The notes: a model not told the origin generated them from the letters alone. Positions 34,714 through 44,510 are shown, numbered from the stretch's first letter. The stretch: DNA of 64,000 bases from Sediminibacterium magnilacihabitans (GCA_002973575.1 PVEQ01000016.1:1-64000), one strand, 5' to 3'. A program made the numbers and translations.

Positions 34714-35892
34714 TTATCTGCTGTTGGCCGTGAATACCCGGAGGAAATTCTCGCCCAGTATTTTTCTAATAGCGCCGTTACTATAGCCGCGTTCTTTCAG
34801 CGCTTTGGTAACCAGTGGATAACAACTTACATCATCGAGCCCGATGGGCGCGGAAGTAATGCCATCAAAATCAGATCCCAATCCCACATGGTCTATCCCA
34901 ATCCTTTTTACAATATAATCGATGTGGTCAATCAGGAGTGAAAGGGGTGGCCGCAGTTCTTTTACTTCATCGGCGTATTTCTCTGCCAGGTAACTGTCGG
35001 CAAAAAAAGGTTCGGGATTCATTTTAAGTATCGTATCTCTTTCTTCTTTATGCCGCGCATTGAAGAGATCGAGCTTGCGCTGGAAACTACTGTCGAGAAA
35101 ACCGGAAAAAAAATTCAGGTGTATCACACCGCCATTTTTTCCAACAGCATCTATCTGGTCGTCTTTCAGGTTGCGGAATACCGGGCAAAGCGTGTAGGCA
35201 CAACTATGCGATACAATAACGGGTTTGGTAGTGGTGTGAATGGCATCCCAGAAAGTCTGTTCACCTACATGCGAAAGGTCTACCATCATACCCAGTTGAT
35301 TCATGCGTTTCACCACCTGTATACCAAAATCATTCAGTCCTTTTTTAGCGTTGGTGAATTTACCGGAACTTTCATCCATGGCAGAAGTAGCCCAGGGCGT
35401 AGAGTTGTTCCAGGTAAGTGTCATATACCGTACGCCTCTTTTATAAAGGCTATCGAGGTATTGCAGGTTGTTCTCTATCATGTGGCCTCCTTCCACACCC
35501 ATCATGCAAGCCAGCTTTTTTGCTTGCACGGCCTGCTGCAGCTCGCGGGGTGTTCTAACGATCATCATGCTGGCAGGATTCCGTTTCACCCATTCGTACA
35601 GTGTATCGATTTCCCTGTTGGCCCTTGCAAAAGCCCTTCCTTTTCCATAAGAGCCATCACACCATACCGAGAATACCTGCACATCAATGCCTCCCTGTTG
35701 CATGCGGCGCAGGTCTGAATGGGCGAAGGTTTTCATGTCTTCATCGAAGACCACATTTTTTTCGAGCGATTGGGTAAGCACATCGTTGTGCGTATCCACC
35801 ACAGTGGCTTTGGCATGCAGTTTCTGGTAAGCCTGCGCCCGCATACCTGCCGGTAGCAACAATGCGAACAACCAGGGAGAGAAATACTTCAT
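34714..35892 (-). CDS. secreted M19-family dipeptidase
   Basis: A 392-residue exported protein, signal peptide ending PAGMRAQA. Zinc ligands of renal dipeptidase-like M19 enzymes are visible: VVDTHNDVL (HxD), MGVEGGHMIE (bridging Glu), VIVSHSCAYTL (His), DLSHVGEQTFWD (His), and the late DHVGLGSDFDGI (Asp). It hydrolyses dipeptides, often with a D-residue at the C-terminal side. It lies one base downstream of the D-aminoacylase gene, so the two form an operon. Confidence 0.92.
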   Translation of the reverse strand: MKYFSPWLFALLLPAGMRAQAYQKLHAKATVVDTHNDVLTQSLEKNVVFDEDMKTFAHSDLRRMQQGGIDVQVFSVWCDGSYGKGRAFARANREIDTLYEWVKRNPASMMIVRTPRELQQAVQAKKLACMMGVEGGHMIENNLQYLDSLYKRGVRYMTLTWNNSTPWATSAMDESSGKFTNAKKGLNDFGIQVVKRMNQLGMMVDLSHVGEQTFWDAIHTTTKPVIVSHSCAYTLCPVFRNLKDDQIDAVGKNGGVIHLNFFSGFLDSSFQRKLDLFNARHKEERDTILKMNPEPFFADSYLAEKYADEVKELRPPLSLLIDHIDYIVKRIGIDHVGLGSDFDGITSAPIGLDDVSCYPLVTKALKERGYSNGAIRKILGENFLRVFTANSR

Positions 35893-35893
35893 A

Positions 35894-37453
35894 CTATTGT
35901 TTTTTTAAGACGATGCCGGCTCTTGTGCCGTTATGCTTGCCATCATCAACAGTTAAATGTCCGTTTACGACCACGTACCTGAACCCGGTGGAATACTGAT
36001 GCGGCTTGTTATACGTAGCATGATCCTGCACTTCTTTTTCATCGAATATCACGATATCGGCGGCAAATCCTTCTCTCAATAAACCGCGGTCTTTCAACTG
36101 AAATTTTTGAGCAGGAAGGGAAGTCATTCTGCGAATGGCTTCTTCCAGTGAGAGTATTTTTTCTTCCCGCACATATTTGCTCAGCACCCTGGCATTGGTG
36201 CCGTATCCGCGCGGATGTGGATTACCCTGGTTGAAAACGCGGATGCTGGCATCGGAGGCGAACATGTCGTAAGGGTATTGAATGATCGCTTTCACATCTC
36301 CTTCACTCATGCCATGAAATACCATCGATGCATCGCCTTGTTCCATCATTTCCACAACAGTTTCCGCTTCTTCGGAAGCTTTGTGTTTTTTGCCTTTCAT
36401 CAGGTTCACGGCTTCAATGCTTTTGCCATTGTAGCTGCTATCGGGTTTGAATGTGGCTACTACCGGGTAACTGAAATGACTCAACTTTCTTTTTTTCAAA
36501 CGCCCGAGCATATAATCGATCACTTCTTTTCTTACTGCAGGTCTTGCAAGGCGGGCACGAATCGAATCATGACCATCTGCCAAAACCCAGTCTGGTAACA
36601 AAGTGCTTAGCGAAGTACTGCTGGCCGTATAAGGATACTGGTCAATGGTAACGTCCAATCCTTCCTTCCGCGCGCGGATGATCAGTGGAATGGTTTCGCG
36701 GCTTCTGCCCCAGTTCTGCTGGCCGCTCAGTTTGAAATGCGATATTTCTACGGGCATCTTTGCTTCACGTCCTATGTGCAGCGCTTCTTCAATGGCCTGT
36801 ACTACGCTGTCGCCTTCATCGCGTATATGACTGGCATAGACGCCATTGTATTTTGCCGCTACTTTGGCGAGCCGCACCACTTCTTCGGTTTTGGAATAAG
36901 TACCGGGTATATAAATCAATCCTGTTGAAAAACCTACTGCTCCATCTTTCATAGCTTGTTCCACGATCCCTTCCATCTGTTGCATTTCGGCTTCATTGGG
37001 GTCCCTGTTGGCATTGCCCAGCACAGCTTTGCGTACATCGTTATGGCCAATGAGCGATGCCACGTTGATGGAAAGTTTCAGGCTGTCGAGCATCGCAAAA
37101 TAATGTCCCAGGTTGGTATTCGATGACCCGCAATTACCGGTAACAGCAGTGGTAACACCATCATAAATGAAGTTGGCCGCTTCGGGTACTTTTTTCTCCT
37201 CGCCCTCGAGGTGCGTATGCACATCAATGAATCCGGGCGCTACTACCAGTCCGGATGCATCAATGATCCTGTTCGCTTGCCAATGAGAGAGGCGACCAGT
37301 CTGAACAATCTTGCCATTTCGGATAGCAATGTCTCCATAGACCCAGGAATTACCGGTACCATCGATGATCCTGCCATTTTTAATGAGGATATCAGCTTGT
37401 TGCGCGTGAACCAGCATTGGACAGCATAGAAAGAGAAGTACTAGTATTCGCAT
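35894..37453 (-). CDS. secreted N-acyl-D-amino-acid deacylase / D-aminoacylase-like amidohydrolase
   Basis: A 519-residue exported amidohydrolase with signal MRILVLLFLCCPMLVHAQQ. Motifs: GFIDVHTHLEG (metal His pair), VTGNCGSS (Cys ligand region), YASHIRDEGD and PVEISHFKLSG (metal His), and FASDASIRVFN (catalytic Asp), all in the order of D-aminoacylases. It removes acyl groups from N-acyl-D-amino acids or cleaves N-acyl-D-peptides. Being exported, it acts in the periplasm or outside. It is first in an operon with the dipeptidase. Confidence 0.9.
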   Translation of the reverse strand: MRILVLLFLCCPMLVHAQQADILIKNGRIIDGTGNSWVYGDIAIRNGKIVQTGRLSHWQANRIIDASGLVVAPGFIDVHTHLEGEEKKVPEAANFIYDGVTTAVTGNCGSSNTNLGHYFAMLDSLKLSINVASLIGHNDVRKAVLGNANRDPNEAEMQQMEGIVEQAMKDGAVGFSTGLIYIPGTYSKTEEVVRLAKVAAKYNGVYASHIRDEGDSVVQAIEEALHIGREAKMPVEISHFKLSGQQNWGRSRETIPLIIRARKEGLDVTIDQYPYTASSTSLSTLLPDWVLADGHDSIRARLARPAVRKEVIDYMLGRLKKRKLSHFSYPVVATFKPDSSYNGKSIEAVNLMKGKKHKASEEAETVVEMMEQGDASMVFHGMSEGDVKAIIQYPYDMFASDASIRVFNQGNPHPRGYGTNARVLSKYVREEKILSLEEAIRRMTSLPAQKFQLKDRGLLREGFAADIVIFDEKEVQDHATYNKPHQYSTGFRYVVVNGHLTVDDGKHNGTRAGIVLKKQ

Positions 37454-37486
37454 AGGACTGGTTAAAAGTTATTGGAAGAGAATTCT

Positions 37487-38125
37487 CTAAGGTGAAACAT
37501 ACAAACCCTTCTGTATGGCAAATACAATGAGGTCGGCGGTTCTGTTTACCCTGAATCTTTTCATGATGTTTTTATGGTATCCCTGTACGGTATAAACGCT
37601 GAGTCCGAGTTGCGCCGCAATTTCTTTTGATGTGAACCCGGAACAGATCAGGTCCAATACATCTTTTTCGCGAGGCGTGAGGTGGATACGGATGGGCTTG
37701 TCGGAGAGGACGAGGTCTGTGAGGCTGGACCCCCATTTTTTTGCAATGTATTGCTTGCCTTCTGTCACTGCCTGGATTGCATCGGTCAATTCTTCGAGGG
37801 AGGAATCTTTCGATAAATATCCATTGGCGCCAATCTTGAATGTATGCCTGATGGTATGTACATCTGTGATGGAAGAAAGTACAATGATCCTGGTACTGTT
37901 GAACTCGGGCATCTTCCTGATTTTTGCTATCAATTCCATACCTCCCATAACAGGTAATAAAAGATCGGTGATGATGATATCGGGCTTCCAGGAGCCATCG
38001 AGCGATTCCAGAAAAAGCGGAACGGTGGTAAATGTTTTTACCTCGGTAATACCGGGGTCTTTCTGCAACATGTAAGTAATAGCTTTCGCTATTAATTCAT
38101 GATCATCGATCAGTGCAATTGTCAT
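37487..38125 (-). CDS. NarL/FixJ-type response regulator
   Basis: A 212-residue protein with a receiver domain (MTIALIDDHELIAKAITYML with the acidic pair, phospho-acceptor Asp in PDIIITDLLLPVMGGMEL, Lys in GYLSKDSSLEEL) and a LuxR helix-turn-helix (LTPREKDVLDLICSGFTSKEIAAQLGLSVYTVQGYHKNI). It is 37 bases downstream of a sensor kinase on the same strand and is its probable partner. The regulated genes are unknown; the upstream-adjacent hydrolase operon is on the same strand and could be a target. Confidence 0.93.
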   Translation of the reverse strand: MTIALIDDHELIAKAITYMLQKDPGITEVKTFTTVPLFLESLDGSWKPDIIITDLLLPVMGGMELIAKIRKMPEFNSTRIIVLSSITDVHTIRHTFKIGANGYLSKDSSLEELTDAIQAVTEGKQYIAKKWGSSLTDLVLSDKPIRIHLTPREKDVLDLICSGFTSKEIAAQLGLSVYTVQGYHKNIMKRFRVNRTADLIVFAIQKGLYVSP

Positions 38126-38162
38126 TCAGTAAGACGGATTGGTATCAGATTAAAGGTAATGA

Positions 38163-39248
38163 TTATCCATTAAATTTCAGTTTCATCACAGTTCCTTCGG
38201 AAGGCTTGCTTTCTATCTCCAGATCGCAAGGTACCAGTTTTACCAGGTCCAGTACGAGGTTGAGCCCCATGCCCAACCCCAACTCGTCGTTGGTTCCTTT
38301 CCTGGATGCAGATGTTTTATTGAAGATATCGCTGATCATATTCTTGCTCATCCCTATGCCACTGTCGCGGATGATGATTTCATTTTTTGCAGTGCCGATC
38401 TCTACCGATCCTTTGGGGGGCGTGAATTTGATGGCATTGGAAATAAGGTTACGCAATACCACCGTCATTATTTCAGCATCTGCTTCAATGTTCCGGAGCG
38501 CCCCGAACTTGATGGAAGTTTTAAGTTGCTTGCTTTCACACACATTGCGGTATATAGCGAATATCCTGTTGACCAACTGCTCCAGATCAATGGTCGTTTT
38601 TTCCATCCTGAAACCACTGTAGTTCGACCTGGCCCAGTTGAGTGTTGTGTCGAGCAATTCCAGTACCTGGAAAGATTGCTTTTGAATGAGTTGGGCCATG
38701 CAGGTAAATTCATCGCTGGTGAGGTCGCCGGTAGTGGCCAATGAGGAGATGGTGAATAGGTTGGTGATAGGCCCTCTCAGGTCATGACTGAGAATGGATA
38801 ACAGCCGGTCCTTGTTGTGGCCCGTCTGAATCAATGATTCCTGCAAACTGAGTTCGTTGTTAAGGTCTACAAACGCAACGATGTGCACGTTGTCTATCAC
38901 AGAGGCCTTTATCAGGTACCATCGCTGCTCATTCGACTTGCAGGTAACCCTTGACCTGGACATGATAAAACTGTTTCCTTTCCGTGCAGCTTCTTTTTCC
39001 AGTTGCTGCCAGTTGTCCATCACTTCTTTCCGGTAGGCGGGATTGCGGTATGCTTTTTCAAACCATGCGGCTTCATTGGGAAGCTCTTCACAGGTGTAGC
39101 CGATTTCAGCTACAAATACATTGTTAAAATATATATGTTTGGTTTCCCCATCAGCTTTTTCTGCAATGATAAAAGGATAAGGTAGACAGTCCGAGAGCTT
39201 GATCAGGGAATTCAAGGATATTGCCTGCTCTGACAGAAACTTCTTCAT
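38163..39248 (-). CDS. PAS-type sensor histidine kinase
   Basis: A 361-residue soluble kinase starting MKKFLSEQAISLNSL; an upstream ATG adds 12 residues. The N-terminal 145 residues form a PAS-like sensor (LPYPFIIAEKADGETKHIYFNNVFVAEIGYTCEEL), followed by the phospho-acceptor H-box LSILSHDLRGPITNL, N-box LRNLISNAIKFT, G1 IRDSGIGM, and G2 ELGLGMGLNLVLDLV. No membrane segment is seen, so it senses an internal signal. It pairs with the LuxR-type regulator downstream. Confidence 0.92.
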   Translation of the reverse strand: MKKFLSEQAISLNSLIKLSDCLPYPFIIAEKADGETKHIYFNNVFVAEIGYTCEELPNEAAWFEKAYRNPAYRKEVMDNWQQLEKEAARKGNSFIMSRSRVTCKSNEQRWYLIKASVIDNVHIVAFVDLNNELSLQESLIQTGHNKDRLLSILSHDLRGPITNLFTISSLATTGDLTSDEFTCMAQLIQKQSFQVLELLDTTLNWARSNYSGFRMEKTTIDLEQLVNRIFAIYRNVCESKQLKTSIKFGALRNIEADAEIMTVVLRNLISNAIKFTPPKGSVEIGTAKNEIIIRDSGIGMSKNMISDIFNKTSASRKGTNDELGLGMGLNLVLDLVKLVPCDLEIESKPSEGTVMKLKFNG

Positions 39249-39301
39249 ACGGGATGAAATTACAGCTTTATGAGCAAACGCCATACTACCAACTATTCTC
39301 G

Positions 39302-39309
39302 TAATTTTG
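39302..39309 (+). promoter_or_regulatory. -7 box TAATTTTG of prfA
   Basis: An exact TAnnTTTG match 19 bases before the prfA start codon; the same text TAATTTTGCAC precedes the isocitrate dehydrogenase gene. Confidence 0.5.
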
Positions 39310-39328
39310 CACTCTTAAAATCAAGGAC

Positions 39329-40393
39329 ATGTTGGATAAGCTGGAAGCCATCAAGGCGCGTTTTGAACAGGTAGGTATTGCGCTGACGAACCCGGAGATC
39401 ATCAATAACCAGAAAGAGTTTGGAGCATACAGTAAAGAGTACCGCACTTTAGAGAAGATTGTCAAGCCTTATGACGATTACAGAAGGGTGGTAAGTGATT
39501 ATGATTTTGCGAAAGAAAGTCTTTCCGGAAACGATGAAGATATGCGGGAACTGGCCAAGATGGAGTTACCTGCCCTTGAAGAAAAAAAGGCCACACTGGA
39601 AAAAGAGTTAACCCGTTTACTCATTCCCAAAGATCCGCAGGATGACAAGAATGCCATCCTGGAGATACGTGCAGGAACAGGGGGCGACGAAGCCAGTTTG
39701 TTTGCAGGAGACCTGTTGGGTATGTACCTGCGTTATTGTTCACGCAAAGGATGGAAAACTGCTGTTGTAAGTGAAAGTGAAGGAACAGTTGGTGGTTATA
39801 AAGAAGTGGTGGTAGAAATAACCGGTGAAGATGTATATGGAACCCTCAAATTTGAAAGTGGTGTACACCGTGTACAGCGGGTGCCCGATACCGAAACACA
39901 GGGGCGCGTACATACTTCTGCTGCAACGGTAGCGGTGATGCCCGAAGCGGAAGAGGTGGATTTTGAATTGAAAGAGAGTGATGTGAAAATGGAAACAGCG
40001 CGAAGTGGTGGTGCAGGCGGACAAAACGTGAACAAAGTAGAGACCAAAGTATTCTTAACACATATACCCACCGGTGTAGTAGTGGTTTGTCAAACAGAAC
40101 GTTCACAGTTGGGTAACCGCGAAAAAGCGATGGCCATGTTGCGTACCAAATTGTATGAAGATCAGGTGCGTAAGCAGGAAGAAGAAATTGCCCGTCGCCG
40201 TAAAACGCTGGTGAGCACAGGAGATAGAAGCGCCAAGATCAGAACCTATAACTGGCCACAAGGCCGCGTAACAGATCATCGCATTGGTCTTACTTCTTAT
40301 AACCTCGATGCGGTAGTAGGCGGCGGAGAAATCGATGAATTCATCGAAGCGTTACAGGTAGCGGAGAACGCGGAGAAGATGCTGGAAAAATAA
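39329..40393 (+). CDS. prfA: peptide chain release factor 1
   Basis: A 354-residue class I release factor for UAA and UAG. The peptidyl-tRNA hydrolysis motif GGQ is in [16 protein letters not shown] near residue 234. The codon-reading tripeptide region is [24 protein letters not shown]; the usual RF1 PxT is PDT here. [22 protein letters not shown] and [16 protein letters not shown] are family landmarks. Length and motifs are normal. The stop codon adjoins a palindromic repeat shared with convergent galE. Confidence 0.97.
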   Translation: MLDKLEAIKARFEQVGIALTNPEIINNQKEFGAYSKEYRTLEKIVKPYDDYRRVVSDYDFAKESLSGNDEDMRELAKMELPALEEKKATLEKELTRLLIPKDPQDDKNAILEIRAGTGGDEASLFAGDLLGMYLRYCSRKGWKTAVVSESEGTVGGYKEVVVEITGEDVYGTLKFESGVHRVQRVPDTETQGRVHTSAATVAVMPEAEEVDFELKESDVKMETARSGGAGGQNVNKVETKVFLTHIPTGVVVVCQTERSQLGNREKAMAMLRTKLYEDQVRKQEEEIARRRKTLVSTGDRSAKIRTYNWPQGRVTDHRIGLTSYNLDAVVGGGEIDEFIEALQVAENAEKMLEK

Positions 40394-40507
40394 CGTCATC
40401 CCGAGCAACGTCACCCTGAGCGAGCGAAGCGAGTCGAAGGGGTAGCCGAGGGACCTCATAAAGCCTTCAACAGATCCCTCGACTCGCTACGCTCGCTCGG
40501 GATGACG
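40394..40507. repeat. dispersed palindromic repeat, copy 3
   Basis: It begins CGTCATCCCGAGCAACGTCA one base after the prfA stop and ends CGCTCGCTCGGGATGACG, four bases before the galE stop. The two halves can fold into one long stem and would serve as terminator in both directions. Confidence 0.85.
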
Positions 40508-40510
40508 GCC

Positions 40511-41551
40511 TTAGTTATTCTTGACTTTATTCTCTGCCTCTTTGACCTTCAGTTCCCATTCCCAGGCAGTCTTCATCATGTCTTTGATGCCATATTTGAT
40601 TTGCCAGCCCAGCTCGGTTACGGCATAGTTGTTATTGGCATAAATGGCCATGATATCACCTGGACGGCGGGGACCTATTTCATAATTCAGTTTAACACCG
40701 CTCACTTCTTCGAAAGTATGGATGGCTTCCAGCACGGTAACGCCGTTGCCGGTACCCAGGTTGAATATATCGCAGGAGGTTTTGTTTTTTCCGGTAGCGA
40801 GGTATTCAACAGCCAGTGTATGTGCATGTGCAATATCACACACGTGGATGAAGTCGCGGATACAGCTGCCATCGCGTGTAGGATAATCGGCGCCGAATAC
40901 CATCATCTTGGGTAATTTGCCAATCGCGGTCTGGGTGATGGCGGGAACCAGGTTCTGCGGTTTGCCAATGGGTAATTCACCCAGTATGGTAGTGGGATGT
41001 GCGCCGGTAGGATTGAAATAACGCAGCAGGATGGCTTTGGTATGACCGTTCCTTGCGAAATCACGCAGGATCTCTTCACCCATTTGCTTGGTGGCGCCGT
41101 AAGGCGATTCTGCTTTTTTGATGGGAGAATCTTCTGTAACGGGTGTTTCATCCGGACTTCCATACACCGTGCAGGAAGAAGAAAATACAAAATGCGCAAC
41201 CCTGAACTCTTTTACACATTTGAGCAGGTTGATGAGTGAGAACATATTGTTCTCATAATACATCAGCGGTTGTTCTACCGATTCTCCCACTGCTTTGTAA
41301 GCGGCAAAATGGATCACGCCGGTGATGTCGGGGTTTTCCTGGAAAACGGCGAGTGTATCGTCGAAATTTTTCAGGTCCACCAGGTAGTTCTTGATCTTTT
41401 TACCGGTGATCTGTTCAATGCCTTTGACGGCATAAGAAGTAGACCTTGAATTGTCGTCGATGGAAATAACATCGAACCCGTTTTCGATCAGATCAACGAT
41501 GGTGTGAGAACCTATATACCCGCATCCGCCGGTTACCAGTATTTTAGCCAT
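40511..41551 (-). CDS. galE: UDP-glucose 4-epimerase
   Basis: A 346-residue extended short-chain dehydrogenase. NAD-binding GGCGYIGSHTIVDL is at residues 7-20, the dinucleotide strand SIDDNSRS follows, and the catalytic Ser/Tyr-Lys is SSSCTVYG with YGATKQMGEEIL. LRYFNPTGAHP and RDFIHVCDIAHAH are typical of GalE. It interconverts UDP-glucose and UDP-galactose for sugar catabolism and surface glycans. A -7 box lies only four bases before the start codon. Confidence 0.95.
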   Translation of the reverse strand: MAKILVTGGCGYIGSHTIVDLIENGFDVISIDDNSRSTSYAVKGIEQITGKKIKNYLVDLKNFDDTLAVFQENPDITGVIHFAAYKAVGESVEQPLMYYENNMFSLINLLKCVKEFRVAHFVFSSSCTVYGSPDETPVTEDSPIKKAESPYGATKQMGEEILRDFARNGHTKAILLRYFNPTGAHPTTILGELPIGKPQNLVPAITQTAIGKLPKMMVFGADYPTRDGSCIRDFIHVCDIAHAHTLAVEYLATGKNKTSCDIFNLGTGNGVTVLEAIHTFEEVSGVKLNYEIGPRRPGDIMAIYANNNYAVTELGWQIKYGIKDMMKTAWEWELKVKEAENKVKNN

Positions 41552-41555
41552 ACTA

Positions 41556-41563
41556 CAAAGTTA
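41556..41563 (-). promoter_or_regulatory. -7 box TAACTTTG four bases before galE
   Basis: CAAAGTTA on the plus strand is TAACTTTG on the transcribed strand, an exact TAnnTTTG match. It ends four bases before the galE ATG, so a leaderless transcript is expected if it is used. Confidence 0.4.
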
Positions 41564-41594
41564 GTGGCGCAAAGTAAATGCAAGGCGGCGAATC

Positions 41595-42608
41595 CTAGAG
41601 AAATAATTTCATGATATAGAAGAAAGCAGCAGCCATTACCGCCGAAACCGGAATGGTCAATATCCACGCCCAAAGCAGGTTAACGGTAACGCCCCAGCGA
41701 ACCGCACTGAGTCGTTTGGTAGCGCCTACACCAATGATGGAGCCGGTAATGGTATGCGTGGTACTAACAGGTATTTTGAAATGTTCAGTAAGGAATAAGG
41801 TAATGGCACCGGCAGTTTCCGCCGCAACGCCTTCGAGTGGCGTTACTTTGGTAATACGTGTACCCATGGTTTTCACAATTTTCCAGCCGCCGCTCATGGT
41901 ACCCAATCCCATAGCCAGGAAGCAGGAAAGCGGCACCCAGTCTGGTATAGACTTTAGGTCGGGAATAAAATTCGATGCAACCATGGCGGCACCGATCAAT
42001 CCCATCACTTTCTGCGAATCATTACCACCATGACCCAGGCTGAAGGCTGCAGAAGATAACAGCTGTAATCTTTTGAACCATTTTTCTGCGCGGTATGGAT
42101 TGGCCCGTTTACACAGGTGTACAATGATGATGGTAATGACAAAGGCAATGAGCATACCTATGAACGGTGCAAGTACGATAAAAGCAACGATGGGTATTAC
42201 CTTACTCATTACAATCACACCAAAGCTTTGATAGTGGGCTACGGCTGCGCCGATCAGTCCGCCGATCAGGGCATGGGAAGAGCTGGACGGAATACCAAAC
42301 CACCAGGTGATCAGGTTCCAGGCGATGGACGAAAGCAAAGCGGCCAACGTTACATAAAGCGCCAGGTGATCGCCTTTTTGTATGGTAACACTTTTGGCGA
42401 TGGTATCAGCGATACCAAATCCGCCGATCAGGTATTTGGAAATGAAAAAAGCGCCGAAGTTGAAAAGGGCAGCCCAAAGCACAGCCTGGAAAGGAGTCAA
42501 TACTTTGGTAGAAACAATGGTGGCTATAGAATTAGCTGCGTCGTGGAATCCATTAATATAATCGAAAATAAAAGCCAGTACAATGATAACGATCAGTAAG
42601 GTTGCCAT
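41595..42608 (-). CDS. Pit-family inorganic phosphate transporter
   Basis: A 337-residue membrane protein starting MATLLIVIIVLAFIFDY; an ATG 15 bases upstream is an alternative. The two signature repeats of Pit are FDYINGFHDAANSIATIVSTKVLTP at the N-terminus and SLGHGGNDSQKVMGLIGAAMV in the second half, with GIPSSSSHALIGGLIGAA and IPVSTTHTITGSIIGVGA. About ten membrane helices are expected. It imports metal-phosphate with protons or sodium. The DUF47 gene just upstream is its regular partner. Confidence 0.94.
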   Translation of the reverse strand: MATLLIVIIVLAFIFDYINGFHDAANSIATIVSTKVLTPFQAVLWAALFNFGAFFISKYLIGGFGIADTIAKSVTIQKGDHLALYVTLAALLSSIAWNLITWWFGIPSSSSHALIGGLIGAAVAHYQSFGVIVMSKVIPIVAFIVLAPFIGMLIAFVITIIIVHLCKRANPYRAEKWFKRLQLLSSAAFSLGHGGNDSQKVMGLIGAAMVASNFIPDLKSIPDWVPLSCFLAMGLGTMSGGWKIVKTMGTRITKVTPLEGVAAETAGAITLFLTEHFKIPVSTTHTITGSIIGVGATKRLSAVRWGVTVNLLWAWILTIPVSAVMAAAFFYIMKLFL

Positions 42609-42665
42609 AAGTTTCTTTTTCATGCGCAGTATGTTTCGCCGATAGCGAAAACGGGCTGCGCACTA

Positions 42666-43313
42666 TTATGCATATTTAATGATAATGGATTCGATCACAT
42701 TGGCTGCATCCTCACATTTGTCGGTGGCAATTTCCATTACCTGGTAGATCTCACGTTTCTTGATCACTTCCTTGAAATCGTTCTCCTGCTGGAACAACAT
42801 TTCAATGCTCATGTCAAATACATCGTCGGCCTGGTTCTCGATGCTGTTCACTTTCACCAGCGCTTCGGTCATTTCACGGAGATGCTTCATGTCGCGCAGA
42901 CCCAGTACCGCTTTCCTGATCTCGATGGTTCCCTGCAGGATCAGTTCGGCCATCTTCTGGATGCCGGTATCATTGGGGTTTACACTGTAGAAATTGATCT
43001 TTTTAGCGGAAGCGAATATATAGTCGGCGATATCGTCGAGTGCAGTAGCCAGGTAGTGGATGTCTTCACGGTCGAAGGGTGTGATGAAGTTCCTGCCCAG
43101 TTCAGTGAAAATGCGATGGGTATTATCGTCGTTCTTGTGTTCGAGGTCTTCAATTTGGGAGAGGATGGCAGCTCTTTTGTTTTTTTCAGGCTCACTTACC
43201 ATTTCCTTGAGCTTGATGCCCATCTCGTAGCCTTTTTCAGCTACATCTTCGAACAACTCATAGAACACTTTGTTTTTAGGCATGAACAAACGGCCGAAGG
43301 TATTAATACCCAT
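42666..43313 (-). CDS. DUF47/PhoU-like regulatory protein of the Pit transporter
   Basis: A 215-residue all-helical protein starting MGINTFGRLFMPKNKVFYELFEDVAEKG, the usual DUF47 opening. PFDREDIHYLATALDDIADYIFASA is the PhoU-type metal-binding helix, repeated in part by VNSIENQADDVFDMSI and ATDKCEDAANVIESI. DUF47 proteins sit next to Pit transporters in many phyla and are thought to modulate them as PhoU does for Pst. The gene precedes pit by about 57 bases on the same strand. Confidence 0.93.
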   Translation of the reverse strand: MGINTFGRLFMPKNKVFYELFEDVAEKGYEMGIKLKEMVSEPEKNKRAAILSQIEDLEHKNDDNTHRIFTELGRNFITPFDREDIHYLATALDDIADYIFASAKKINFYSVNPNDTGIQKMAELILQGTIEIRKAVLGLRDMKHLREMTEALVKVNSIENQADDVFDMSIEMLFQQENDFKEVIKKREIYQVMEIATDKCEDAANVIESIIIKYA

Positions 43314-43331
43314 ACAAATTGAAATTTAGCG

Positions 43332-43339
43332 CAAAAATA
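43332..43339 (-). promoter_or_regulatory. -7 box TATTTTTG of the DUF47-pit pair
   Basis: An exact match on the minus strand, 18 bases before the DUF47 start codon. It supports transcription of DUF47-pit apart from the kinase gene upstream. Confidence 0.4.
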
Positions 43340-43417
43340 ACGTTATGCCATTGATGCTCAGGTGGAGATGTAAACTTAATAATAAGATAATATAGCGTCA
43401 AGATACAATATCTGCTG

Positions 43418-44467
43418 TTAATCCCGTTTGGCGTCCAGTGTAAATCCAATCGTGGTTCCCACATCCAGCTTGCTGCGCACATGCATGGTTTGCCCATGGG
43501 CTTCAATGATGTGCTTGCAAATGGCCAATCCCAGCCCGGTACCACCCCCGTCGCGGCTCCGGCCGCGATCGGTTCTGTAAAAACGCTCAAAAATGCGGGA
43601 AAGATGCTCTTCCGCTATACCAATACCATCATCACTGAACTCAATCAGCACATGCCGCCCGTCGGTTTTGTATACGCTGGCCACGATACTGCCATCCTGT
43701 TTCCCGTATTTGGTGGCATTTTCCAGCAGGTTATTGATCACCTGCCTGATCTTTTCCTTATCGGCAAAAACAGAAATGGGCGATTCGCATCCTTTTTTAA
43801 TAGAACACCTGATATTACGCGCAGCAGTCTTGATGGAAAGGGTCTCGTACACTTCCCTGATCAGGTCCTGGATGATGAAGGTCTCTTTGTACAGTGGTTG
43901 CTCACCGCTTTCCAGGCGGGCGATCTCATCAAGGTCCTGCACCAGGTTCACCATACGTTCCACATTGCGGGCGGCATTCTCCAGGAAACGTTTGCTGAGC
44001 GCGGGGTTCTCCATGGCGCCACCCAGCAGGGTATCTACATAGCCCTGAATGGCAAAAATGGGTGTTTTGAATTCGTGTGAAAGGTTTTGCAGGAATTCTT
44101 TGCGGAAAGCTTCATTGGTTTTCAACTGCTCGATCTCGGCGCTGCGTTGCTCAGCCCATTTTTCCACATCTTCCCTCACTTCATCGATACCTTTTTGCGG
44201 CAGGATGTATTTATAATAAGTTTCTTCTCTCTTGGTGGCTTTGGTCTGGTAGATGAACTTATAAATGAGTTTTATCTTGCGATAAATAAATGATTCCAGC
44301 ACAAAACGGATCAACAGGTAGCTGCCAAAGAAAGTGATGACCAGTGAAGACAGTGCGATCTCCCAGTCGGGCCGTATGATCCAGATGCCCAATGCAATGG
44401 GAACGGAAAGGATCAGCGCCGTAAATGCGGATAACTGTTGTGGAGAAAGATTCTTGGTCTTGAACAT
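43418..44467 (-). CDS. PhoR-like membrane sensor histidine kinase
   Basis: A 349-residue kinase with two N-terminal membrane helices (AFTALILSVPIALGIWI and WEIALSSLVITFFGSYLLI) and almost no periplasmic loop, which is the PhoR layout. After a linker come the H-box FLQNLSHEFKTPIFAIQGYV, N-box VINNLLENATKYG, G1 FSDDGIGI, F-box RIFERFYRTD and G2 GGTGLGLAICKHI. Phosphate control is inferred from the short loop and the neighbouring DUF47/Pit genes. It follows the regulator gene by 43 bases. Confidence 0.9.
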   Translation of the reverse strand: MFKTKNLSPQQLSAFTALILSVPIALGIWIIRPDWEIALSSLVITFFGSYLLIRFVLESFIYRKIKLIYKFIYQTKATKREETYYKYILPQKGIDEVREDVEKWAEQRSAEIEQLKTNEAFRKEFLQNLSHEFKTPIFAIQGYVDTLLGGAMENPALSKRFLENAARNVERMVNLVQDLDEIARLESGEQPLYKETFIIQDLIREVYETLSIKTAARNIRCSIKKGCESPISVFADKEKIRQVINNLLENATKYGKQDGSIVASVYKTDGRHVLIEFSDDGIGIAEEHLSRIFERFYRTDRGRSRDGGGTGLGLAICKHIIEAHGQTMHVRSKLDVGTTIGFTLDAKRD

Positions 44468-44510
44468 GGAAACCTAAAGTTAGCTAACAACTAACAACTA
44501 TCAACTACCC

